DNA of 64,000 bases from positions 186,001 through 250,000 of the forward strand of contig NZ_VEVQ02000001.1 of assembly GCF_006491595.2 (NCBI RefSeq). Reading direction: 5' to 3'. Source of the DNA: Flavobacterium jejuense (GTDB lineage: Bacteria > Bacteroidota > Bacteroidia > Flavobacteriales > Flavobacteriaceae). Made by a program: the position numbers and the translations under genes. Of the stretch, positions 34,708 through 43,018 are shown piece by piece. Each line of letters opens with the position of its first letter. Within the stretch, counting starts at the first letter, position 1. The notes below the pieces were generated by a model. That model saw nothing but the letters and a program-made list of their open reading frames with translations, was not told the origin of the DNA and made no database searches.

Positions 34708-35119
34708 AATTGCTATTTAGAAATTCTTCTTTTAAGGCTAATACTTTAGCTATGAATTTATTATTCTTTTGAATATATTGATTTCTTCTCAATTTAATAA
34801 ACATTCCATTTGCATGAATAGATAGCGTTTCTGATTGAAATACTATTAATTTGTAGTAAGGAATAATCCAAGAATAATTTTGCAACCCTTTATTAATATG
34901 GAAAATGATTCCTTTTGGTCTCAATTCTATATTGGCATAATTAATATCAGAATTAGTATTTAACACATTTCTAAAATGCGGACTTACCTCCTGTATCATC
35001 ATTCTATGTGAACCTGTTCCGTTCATTTGAATGGCTTTAATAAAAGAGTAGGGTTTGCCCAAAAGACTATTAATCTTTCGGGTAACTTCATTGTCTACAT
35101 AAGTTGTATTAAATAACAT
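34685..35119 (-). CDS. conserved-looking 144-residue protein, unknown function
   Basis: No signal or membrane segment; mixed alpha/beta with GTGSHRMMIQEVSPHFRNVL and a beta-rich middle (IELRPKGIIFHI, SWIIPYYKLIVFQ). No domain recognised. It lies between the ABC1 kinase and the TIGR03643 gene on one strand with a 2-base gap and a 23-base overlap, so it is translated in step with them. Confidence 0.7.
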   Translation of the reverse strand: MLFNTTYVDNEVTRKINSLLGKPYSFIKAIQMNGTGSHRMMIQEVSPHFRNVLNTNSDINYANIELRPKGIIFHINKGLQNYSWIIPYYKLIVFQSETLSIHANGMFIKLRRNQYIQKNNKFIAKVLALKEEFLNSNYGPQFNS

Positions 35120-35121
35120 GA

Positions 35122-36432
35122 TTAATAATTAATGAAATTATTTATTTTTATGTTTTTTGCTTTAATATCGTGCATTAAATTATATAATCCGAAGAAGGTT
35201 CTGTTGATGTAAATAAAGTGTTTAGAACCTCTGTTACCATTCATATTTCTAATTTCTGTACTTTTAGAATAACGCTCTCCTAATTCAGCTATTTTGCCAA
35301 AGAAAGTTTCGTCTGAAAAATCAAATGTTTCTTTGTGAAAGGGTTGGGTAAACAAACTTAACATCTCGTGAAATAAATTAGAGAAAAACACTTTTTCAGT
35401 AGCTGTATCTTCTGGTTTAAGGATTTCTAATTCATATAGTTTTTGTTCAAAGAATACTGGGTTATCAATATTTTGTTTTTTGGCTAAATCAAAATAAGGT
35501 ACATAAAAGTCATTTGGAACTTCTTTCATACAACCAAAATCTAGAACAATTAAATTGCCTTCTTCAGAAACTAAAAAATTACCTGGGTGTGGATCTGCAT
35601 GTACTTTTTTAATGACATGCATTTGGTACATATAAAAATCCCATAAAGCTTGTCCGATTGTGTTTGCCAATTCCTGATTTGTATTTACTGCTGTGAATTC
35701 AGATAAATGTTTTCCAATCATCCAATCCATGGTGATGATTCTTTCAGAAGACCATTCTTCATAATAATTTGGAAAAACTAAATGAGGTAAATGTTTACAA
35801 GCTGCTACGATTGCTTTGCTTTGTTTTACTTCATTTAAATAATCCGTTTCTTCAATTAATTTATGTTCGACTTCTTTAAAATATTTATCGGAATCTTTTC
35901 CTTTTATGTTAAACATTTTAATGGCTATTGGTTTAACCAAAGCTAAATCTGAAGAAATACTATCAGCAACTCCAGGATATTGAATTTTAACTGCTAATTT
36001 TTTACCATTTAATTCTGCTTGATGGACTTGACCAATACTAGCTGCATTAATAGATTCTAGATTAAATGTATCAAATATCTCATTTGGACTTTTTCCAAAA
36101 TATTTTTTAAATGTTTTTAAGACTAAAGGAGCAGAAAGTGGTGGAACTGAAAATTGCGATAACGAAAATTTTTCAACATAAGCTCTAGGTAAAATGCTTT
36201 TCTCCATGCTAAGCATTTGAGCCACTTTTAAAGCGCTACCTTTCATTTGTTTTAAACCATCGTAAATGTCTTCAGCATTGGAGAGATTTAAACTCTCTTT
36301 TGCTTCTTCTTCTGTTTTGGTAAGCTTGTCACCATAATATTTTAAATAATTTACACCTACTTTTGCACCCGTTTGAATTAATTTTGAAGCGCGTTGAATT
36401 TTTGATGTAGGAATACTATCAAGTGATTTCAT
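35122..36432 (-). CDS. ABC1/UbiB-family atypical kinase
   Basis: 436 residues. ABC1 marks: KxGQ-like region as QMKGSALKVAQMLSME, AASIGQVHQAELNGKKLAVKIQYPG (Ala-rich loop and Lys, in part), HADPHPGNFLV (catalytic loop) and LDFGCMKEVP (metal-binding DFG). These kinases act as ATPases in quinone or lipid homeostasis; the exact role in menaquinone-using flavobacteria is unclear. Second gene of the TetR-ABC1-hypothetical-TIGR03643 unit. Confidence 0.9.
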   Translation of the reverse strand: MKSLDSIPTSKIQRASKLIQTGAKVGVNYLKYYGDKLTKTEEEAKESLNLSNAEDIYDGLKQMKGSALKVAQMLSMEKSILPRAYVEKFSLSQFSVPPLSAPLVLKTFKKYFGKSPNEIFDTFNLESINAASIGQVHQAELNGKKLAVKIQYPGVADSISSDLALVKPIAIKMFNIKGKDSDKYFKEVEHKLIEETDYLNEVKQSKAIVAACKHLPHLVFPNYYEEWSSERIITMDWMIGKHLSEFTAVNTNQELANTIGQALWDFYMYQMHVIKKVHADPHPGNFLVSEEGNLIVLDFGCMKEVPNDFYVPYFDLAKKQNIDNPVFFEQKLYELEILKPEDTATEKVFFSNLFHEMLSLFTQPFHKETFDFSDETFFGKIAELGERYSKSTEIRNMNGNRGSKHFIYINRTFFGLYNLMHDIKAKNIKINNFINY

Positions 36433-36451
36433 ATGTGTTTATTTAATAATA

Positions 36452-37105
36452 TTACATTTTTACTTTCTCTTTCCAAAGAAATTTACCAAAATCAATAATG
36501 TTTTTCAAAGGAGTCATATCCATTAAATCGAAACTAGCATGAACTGATTTTTCAATGAATATGTCTGTTTTCTCAAAAGAAGAAGAAGTATCATCTATCC
36601 AAAACTTAAACGTCATTAAAAATTGAACCCAAGCTAATTCAGAAATGCTTTTTTGCTGGATTTTTTCAATAGTTTCTTGAGGAATTTTTAAAGGTTCAAT
36701 TTCTAATGAATCAACAAAATCTTTGAAAAGAATTCTTAAACTACTTAGTTTTTTAAGATTTTTAAGTTGGTTTTTGTCTTCATGAAGCAAATGAATCACA
36801 AAACTTCTATTAGCAGTCATTTGTTCAAAATAAGTAAAATAAAAACTTAACAACTGCGTTTTTGCATCGTAAGTGGCATATTCTTCACTTGAGTTGAGTA
36901 ATTTAACTGTATTTTCAAAAAAAGAAGTGAATACAGTTTCTTCAATTTGTTCAAAACTAGTAAAAAATTGATAAAATTCATTTTCTTCTATTTTGAGTCC
37001 TTTACAGAAAAGGTAAATAGAGCTAGGTTTTCCCCCCTCTGTTAATATAAATTTTGAATATTCTGATAAGATTAGTTCTTTACTGAGGTTTATTTTCTTT
37101 GCCAT
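36452..37105 (-). CDS. TetR-like regulator
   Basis: 217 residues, all helical. The N-terminus (about 8-55: LSKELILSEYSKFILTEG ... FCKGLKIEENEFYQFF) follows the TetR HTH pattern but is divergent from the consensus. The C-terminal part is a ligand-binding helical domain. First gene of the unit with the ABC1 kinase, 19 bases upstream, so it probably regulates this cluster; the effector is unknown. Confidence 0.7.
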   Translation of the reverse strand: MAKKINLSKELILSEYSKFILTEGGKPSSIYLFCKGLKIEENEFYQFFTSFEQIEETVFTSFFENTVKLLNSSEEYATYDAKTQLLSFYFTYFEQMTANRSFVIHLLHEDKNQLKNLKKLSSLRILFKDFVDSLEIEPLKIPQETIEKIQQKSISELAWVQFLMTFKFWIDDTSSSFEKTDIFIEKSVHASFDLMDMTPLKNIIDFGKFLWKEKVKM

Positions 37106-37181
37106 AGCAATTTATTTTAACTCAAAGATACGGAAATATTGTTTATCAATTAATTAAAAATAGTTAAACAAAATATAAATT

Positions 37182-38207
37182 TTATAAGTAGTTCTCTTTA
37201 TTATTTTCATTTAATTCTTTCATAATTTCTGCAAACAATTTATAAGATTTTAAGCGATCATTACTTTCATATACATTAGTAACAGCAATAAGTTCATCAA
37301 TATTAGTTTGCCCAATGAAATCTTTTATTTGTTTCTTAACTTTTTCTTTATTTCCAATGAAGGAATATTTAATCATTTGTTGTACCGAAGGATGTTGTGA
37401 TATTTCTTCCAATTCAGCACTCATCTCAGATGGCTCTTCTAAGTAATCTTTTCTTTTACCAGTTAATAAACCAACAATCATTTTTATAAAAGAGGTAGCC
37501 ATTTTTTGAGCTTCTTTTTCTGTATCAGCAATAAAGATATTAACTCCAGCAATTATATATGGTTTTTCTATATTCTTAGATGGTTTAAACTCATTTCTAT
37601 AAATGTCAAGAGCATTAAATAGTTGAGCTGTTGCAAAATGACTAGCAAACGCATAAGGTAATCCTTTTTTTGCGGCTAAATGAGCACTATCTGTGCTAGA
37701 TCCTAAGATGTAAAGAGGAACATTAACGCCTTCTGCAACGGTTGCTCTAACTTTTTCATTTTTATTTTCGTTTGAAAAATAAGCTTCAATTTTGTTTATT
37801 TCTTCAGGAAATGATTGAGCAGCTTTAAAAAAATCTGATTTAATTGCATGTGCAGTTTCTTGATCTGTACCAGGAGCTCTTCCTAGTCCTAAGTCAATTC
37901 TGTTCGGGTATAAATTCCCTAATGTTCCAAATTGTTCAGAAACAATGAGAGGAGAGTGGTTTGGAAGCATAATTCCTCCAGATCCAACTCTTATTTTTGT
38001 TGTTGCTTGTGCTATGTGACCAATTAATATTGATGGAGCACTACTAGAGACACTTGCCATATTGTGATGTTCTGCAAACCAAAATCGTTTGTAGCCATAT
38101 TTTTCAGCTTTTTGAGCCAAAATAGTAGCATTTTCAAAAACCTCTTTTATTGTATGTCCTTTAGTAACTATTGCAAGTTCTAAAATTGAATATGCAGTTT
38201 GTTTCAT
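37182..38207 (-). CDS. LLM-class flavin-dependent oxidoreductase
   Basis: 341 residues of the bacterial luciferase-like TIM-barrel family: AEKYGYKRFWFAEHHNM, IRVGSGGIMLPNHSPLIVSEQFG (in part), DLGLGRAPGTDQ and LGSSTDSAHLAAKKGL. It should use FMN or F420-type flavin with oxygen on an unknown small substrate. It is encoded 53 bases downstream of an ArsR-type regulator on the same strand, and both have a similar AT-rich 13-mer in their upstream regions. Confidence 0.87.
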   Translation of the reverse strand: MKQTAYSILELAIVTKGHTIKEVFENATILAQKAEKYGYKRFWFAEHHNMASVSSSAPSILIGHIAQATTKIRVGSGGIMLPNHSPLIVSEQFGTLGNLYPNRIDLGLGRAPGTDQETAHAIKSDFFKAAQSFPEEINKIEAYFSNENKNEKVRATVAEGVNVPLYILGSSTDSAHLAAKKGLPYAFASHFATAQLFNALDIYRNEFKPSKNIEKPYIIAGVNIFIADTEKEAQKMATSFIKMIVGLLTGKRKDYLEEPSEMSAELEEISQHPSVQQMIKYSFIGNKEKVKKQIKDFIGQTNIDELIAVTNVYESNDRLKSYKLFAEIMKELNENNKENYL

Positions 38208-38260
38208 TTTTATATATTTATATATTTAAAAGTTTCAATGTATTGTTTAAATAAAAAAGC

Positions 38261-38530
38261 TCATAACTTTTTTAATGTATTTAAATAAGCTTCCCAAACC
38301 TTATCATTTAAAGAATAGTTATAATAACGACCTTCTTTATGTTGGTTTATTAATTCTGATTCAACTAATTTTTTGATGTGATGACTAATAGATGGTTGGG
38401 CAAGATTTAAGAGTGAACAAGTTTCATTGCATTCCATCTTTCCTTGATGTCTTTGCATATGTTGTAAAATTTTAAGTCTGTTAATATCACTCAATGCCTT
38501 TGCTATTTTTTCTACTTGTTTTAATTCCAA
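38261..38530 (-). CDS. ArsR-family winged-helix regulator
   Basis: 89 residues, a complete winged helix: ALSDINRLKILQHMQRH, LAQPSISHHIKKLVESELI (recognition helix) and the wing HKEGRYYNYSL. Cys residues (MECNETC) lie in the alpha-3 region where some family members bind metal, so a metal or thiol response is possible. It probably controls itself and the downstream oxidoreductase. Confidence 0.88.
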   Translation of the reverse strand: MELKQVEKIAKALSDINRLKILQHMQRHQGKMECNETCSLLNLAQPSISHHIKKLVESELINQHKEGRYYNYSLNDKVWEAYLNTLKKL

Positions 38531-38704
38531 AACACTCTGTTTTTATATTGATATATGCAAATGTATGAATTTAATATTGGTTTTTGCTATTATACTGTTT
38601 TTGAATGAGGTGAAATCCTCTCTTGAAATGCCAAATACATCTAAAATTATTTTAATTTATTTTAAGATGATTCTTAAATATTATTATTAAACTTAGTAGA
38701 TAAA

Positions 38705-38733
38705 AAAAACTCTGAGAAATTCTCAGAGTTTTT
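38705..38733 (-). terminator. terminator of yebC
   Basis: AAAAACTCTGAGA pairs with TCTCAGAGTTTTT, just below the yebC stop. Confidence 0.88.
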
Positions 38734-38752
38734 GTGTAGTTATAAATTGATT

Positions 38753-39472
38753 TTATTCTGCACTTTCTTGCATGGTGTGATAAACATTCATCACATCATC
38801 ATCTTCTTCTATTTTTTCTAATAATTTTTCAACGTCAGCCGCTTCCGATTCATTTAGTTCTTTGGTTACTTGAGGAATTCTTTCAAATCCAGATGAGAGT
38901 ATTTCTAATCCTCTGTTTTCTAATTCTTTTTGAATAGCACCAAAACTTTCGAAAGGAGCATACATTAAAATACCATCTTCATCTGCAAAAATTTCTTCTA
39001 CACCAAAGTCAATCATTTCTAGTTCTAATTCTTCTACATCTTGACCCTCAGCTGGAATTCTAAAATTACAAGTATGATCAAACATAAACTCTACAGAACC
39101 TTGTGTTCCCATAGTACCATTACATTTATTAAAATAACTCCTAATATTAGCAACGGTTCTATTGTTGTTATCTGTAGCTGTTTCAATAAGAATGGCTATT
39201 CCGTGAGGAGCATATCCTTCAAATAAAACTTCTTTATAGTTTGCAGTATCTTTGTCTGATGCTTTCTTAATAGCTCGTTCTACATTTTCTTTAGGCATGT
39301 TTGCAGCCTTTGCATTTTGTATTACAGCTCTTAATCTTGCATTAGATTCTGGACTTGGACCACCTTCTTTAACAGCAATAACAATATCTTTTCCTATTCT
39401 TGTAAACGTTTTTGCCATTGCAGACCAACGTTTCATTTTGCGTGCTTTTCTAAATTCAAATGCTCTTCCCAT
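38753..39472 (-). CDS. yebC: YebC/PmpR-family regulatory protein
   Basis: 239 residues with the family opening MGRAFEFRKARKMKRW and KTFTRIGKDIVIAVKEGG, then NMPKENVERAIKKA and LFEGYAPHGIAILIE. YebC proteins act as regulators and have been shown to help ribosomes through proline-rich stretches. The start region differs from the common AGHSKW opening and fits the YebC variant of Bacteroidota. Monocistronic. Confidence 0.9.
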   Translation of the reverse strand: MGRAFEFRKARKMKRWSAMAKTFTRIGKDIVIAVKEGGPSPESNARLRAVIQNAKAANMPKENVERAIKKASDKDTANYKEVLFEGYAPHGIAILIETATDNNNRTVANIRSYFNKCNGTMGTQGSVEFMFDHTCNFRIPAEGQDVEELELEMIDFGVEEIFADEDGILMYAPFESFGAIQKELENRGLEILSSGFERIPQVTKELNESEAADVEKLLEKIEEDDDVMNVYHTMQESAE

Positions 39473-39675
39473 TTCTAAATTGTTTTAATCTGAGCAAAAA
39501 TAATTTTTTTACAATCAATATCAAAATTAGTTAAAGAATAAACGACGAATATATAAGTTTAAACTTATATTGAATAATTATATTATTAGAGGTATAAAAG
39601 ATTAAATGCAAATAATCCATTTTTTTTAAATAATTTTATAGTATTACCAGATAAATCTTTATAAATATAAAATGA

Positions 39676-42513
39676 ATGGGTAAAAATAGTTACAATTTAA
39701 TTAATTGGTTTTTTAAAAGACCAAGAACTTCAGGAATTATAGTATTTGTTAGCTTATTTTTAGTTTTTACTTATATTGCTTTTCAACAATATAAGATTGA
39801 TAAAGAAAATAGAAGGATAGAAATGACTAACAAGTTAAATGCGATTTCTCAAAATATAGATCAAACTCTTAAAAATTGTTATACAACTGTCCTTACTTTA
39901 GCCTTAACAATAGATAATGAAGGTATTCCACAAGATTTTAATTTAATAGGCAGAAAACTTTTAGAATCTAATAGTAGTATAAATGCTGTTCAAATGGTGC
40001 CAAATGGAGTCATTAAGTATACTTATCCTATGATTGGTAATGAAGAAGCAATGGGATTGGATATTTTAAATTCTAAATTACTTCAAGATGAAGCATTAAA
40101 ATCTATTCAGACTCAAAAAATGTATTTTGCAGGACCATTTGAATTAAAACAAGGTGGACAAGCGATAGTAGGAAGACTTCCTGTCTATTTAAAGAATGAA
40201 TTTTGGGGCTTTTCTGCAGTTATTATAAAAATGGATAGACTTTTGGAAACTTCTGGAATAAATGCTATAAATAATAAAAATTTTAGTTTTCAATTATCAA
40301 AGATAAGTCCAACTACTTCAAAAGAGGTTTATTTTTTACCTCAAAAGGTGAAATTTAAAAAGGATAATTACGTAAGTAGTTTTATTCCAGATGGTGATTG
40401 GAATTTATATGTAATTGATAAAAAGGCAAGTGCTTTAACTAATAATTTTTTATTTAATGTTTTTTTAGGATTTCTATCAGCATTTATAGTTACTTTTTTT
40501 ATTGTTTTGTTATTAAGAAAACCTGAACAATTACAACAATTAGTATATGATCAAGCGGATAAATTAATTAATAGTGAGCTAAAATTCAAAACTATTTTTG
40601 AACAAGCAGCAATAGGAATAGCAAATGTTGATAGTTCAACGGGAAAGTTTATTGAAATTAATGAGAAATTTTGTAAGCTTTTAGGGTATACCGAAAATGA
40701 AATGAAAGACAAAGACTTTCAATCTATTACACATCCTGAAGATTTAGATAAAGATTTGGAATTATTGGAAAAAATAAACCATGGAGCTATTCAGCAATAC
40801 TCTATGGAAAAAAGATATTTTACAAAGGAAGGGAAATTGATATGGGTAAATTTAACAGTTGCACCTTTATTAATTAATAATTCTAAAGAGTTTACATTAA
40901 TTTCAATTGTAGAGGACATTACATTGAAAAAGGAAACGGAAAAGTTAATAAAAAAGAGTGAAAATCATTTTAAAAGCCTGTTTGAAGACTCTCCTTTACC
41001 TCTAAGAGAAGAAGATTTTTCCAAGGTAAAATTATATCTTGAAAAGTTAAATTTAATGGATAAAGATTCTGACTATGTAAATAATTATTTAAATCAGAAT
41101 AGAAGTCAAGTAGAAGAAGCTTATTCATTAATAAAACTAAATAATGCAAATAAAGCATGTTTAAATCTATATAAAGTAGATTCTATAAATGATCTTATTC
41201 CAACAAAGTCTGCATTATTTAACGTGAAATCATTTTTAGATTTTAAAAATCAACTAATTGCGATTACTCAAGGAAAAAAACAATATGCACTTGATACAGT
41301 AATTAGAACATCTGATGACGAATTAAGAAATATTGATTTAAGATGGAATATAATTAGAGGATATGAAAAATCTTTAAGTAGGGTAATAGTTTCTAATGAA
41401 GATATAACAGACCGGAAAATTAATGAACAAATAAGAGTAAACTCACAAAAAAGGATAGAATCTTTAATTAATACAATTGATGGAATTGTTTGGGAATGTG
41501 ATGCTATAACTTTTGAATTTACATTTATTAGCAAGAAAGTTGAAAATATTTTAGGATATACAGCAGAAGAGTGGTTGTCTAATAGAACTTTCTGGAAAGA
41601 TCACATTTATCATGAAGACAGAGAAAATGTTATTAATTTTTGTTCTGAAAAAACAAATAATAATTTAGATCATGATTTTGAATACAGAATGATTGCTAAA
41701 GATGGTTCAGTAATTTGGTTGAGAGATATTGTAAATGTTGTTAGTAATAACAATAAAGCTGTTAGTTTAAGAGGAATTATGATTAATATAACTAAAAATA
41801 AAGAAATCGAAAAAGATTTAAATAATTCTTTTAACTTGGTTTCTGAACAAAATAAGCGTCTTTTAAATTTTTCTTATATTGTTTCACATAATTTACGATC
41901 TCATACTAGTAATATTAGTTCATTAATTGGTTTGATAGAAACTACTGAAAATAAGGAAGAAAGAGAAGAGATGTTAGGTTTGTTAAAATCGGTGTCAAAT
42001 TCTTTGAATGATACTATGACAAATTTAAATGAAGTTGTAAATATTCAAACTAATCTTTCATTATCAATAGAAAAGATAAATTTAGTAAATTATGTTGAGG
42101 TAACATTAAAAGTTTTGTCGAACAATATTAAATCCAATGATGTAACTATTATTAATGAAATTCCTAATGATATTGAAATAAATTATAATCCAGCTTACAT
42201 GGAAAGTATACTTTTTAATATTATTTCTAATGGTATAAGGTATAGTCACAAAGAACGAAAATCAATCATAACTATAAAATATCAGATTGAAAAAGAAAGA
42301 AAATTTATTGAGATTTCTGACAATGGTATTGGAATAGATTTAGAGAAAAATAAAGATAAAATTTTTGGGATGTATAAAACTTTTAGTGCAAATAATGATT
42401 CAAAAGGAATTGGATTATTTATAACTAAATACCAAATTGAAGCTATGGGAGGAAGTATTACTGTTGAAAGTGAGCTTAATATTGGAACAACTTTTAAAAT
42501 CTATATTTTATGA
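39676..42513 (+). CDS. CHASE/PAS sensor histidine kinase
   Basis: 945 residues. A membrane helix (about 18-36), a periplasmic CHASE domain (about 45-250, with TYPMIGNEEAMGLDIL and AGPFELKQGGQAIVGRLPVY), and a second helix (about 262-287). Then come a PAS/PAC pair (about 300-415), a degenerate PAS region (about 425-575), a further PAS/PAC (about 585-710), and a kinase core with His738 in YIVSHNLRSHTSNI, N box NIISNGIRYS, DNGIGIDL and SKGIGLFITK. The HisKA-like motif SHNLRS is of the PAS-kinase type common in Bacteroidota. Its stop overlaps the next ATG (ATGA). Confidence 0.9.
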   Translation: MGKNSYNLINWFFKRPRTSGIIVFVSLFLVFTYIAFQQYKIDKENRRIEMTNKLNAISQNIDQTLKNCYTTVLTLALTIDNEGIPQDFNLIGRKLLESNSSINAVQMVPNGVIKYTYPMIGNEEAMGLDILNSKLLQDEALKSIQTQKMYFAGPFELKQGGQAIVGRLPVYLKNEFWGFSAVIIKMDRLLETSGINAINNKNFSFQLSKISPTTSKEVYFLPQKVKFKKDNYVSSFIPDGDWNLYVIDKKASALTNNFLFNVFLGFLSAFIVTFFIVLLLRKPEQLQQLVYDQADKLINSELKFKTIFEQAAIGIANVDSSTGKFIEINEKFCKLLGYTENEMKDKDFQSITHPEDLDKDLELLEKINHGAIQQYSMEKRYFTKEGKLIWVNLTVAPLLINNSKEFTLISIVEDITLKKETEKLIKKSENHFKSLFEDSPLPLREEDFSKVKLYLEKLNLMDKDSDYVNNYLNQNRSQVEEAYSLIKLNNANKACLNLYKVDSINDLIPTKSALFNVKSFLDFKNQLIAITQGKKQYALDTVIRTSDDELRNIDLRWNIIRGYEKSLSRVIVSNEDITDRKINEQIRVNSQKRIESLINTIDGIVWECDAITFEFTFISKKVENILGYTAEEWLSNRTFWKDHIYHEDRENVINFCSEKTNNNLDHDFEYRMIAKDGSVIWLRDIVNVVSNNNKAVSLRGIMINITKNKEIEKDLNNSFNLVSEQNKRLLNFSYIVSHNLRSHTSNISSLIGLIETTENKEEREEMLGLLKSVSNSLNDTMTNLNEVVNIQTNLSLSIEKINLVNYVEVTLKVLSNNIKSNDVTIINEIPNDIEINYNPAYMESILFNIISNGIRYSHKERKSIITIKYQIEKERKFIEISDNGIGIDLEKNKDKIFGMYKTFSANNDSKGIGLFITKYQIEAMGGSITVESELNIGTTFKIYIL

Positions 42514-42902
42514 AAAAAAAATCAATATGGATAATTGATGATGATTCAATTTATAAATTTGTTATTCAAAAGTTAATAGCTAAAACTGATTTATTTGAAA
42601 ATGTAAAAACATTTTCAAATGGAGAAGAAGCTTCAATAGCACTGAAAAATGAGCTGAATTTAATGACTCAATTACCAGATATAATTCTTCTAGATATTGA
42701 AATGCCTTTAATGGATGGTTGGGAGTTTATGTCAGAAATAGATACTTTAAAACCAAAAATTGAAGAAAAAAATATAAAAATTTTTATGTCAAGTTCTTCT
42801 ATTGCTCATGAGGATAAAATAAAAGTAGATAATAATCCAGATATAAAAGGATACTTGACAAAACCAATTTCTCTTGAAGATTTATTGAAAATAGCTTTGT
42901 AA
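42510..42902 (+). CDS. single-domain response regulator
   Basis: 130 residues, receiver domain only: acidic IDDDSI, phospho-acceptor Asp62 in LLDIEMPLMDGWEF, SSS after the fourth strand and KPIS Lys. There is no output domain, so it probably relays phosphate or binds a partner protein. It overlaps the CHASE/PAS kinase gene by 4 bases, so the two are translationally coupled partners. Confidence 0.92.
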   Translation: MKKKSIWIIDDDSIYKFVIQKLIAKTDLFENVKTFSNGEEASIALKNELNLMTQLPDIILLDIEMPLMDGWEFMSEIDTLKPKIEEKNIKIFMSSSSIAHEDKIKVDNNPDIKGYLTKPISLEDLLKIAL

Positions 42903-43018
42903 AATACAGAAAAATTGATAAGTGCTATATTATCAGGATTATAAGTAAATTGATCTGTTTTAAATCTTTCTTTTTTAACAAAGATTTCAATTGTTTAATC
43001 GTACTCTATTTTTATGAA

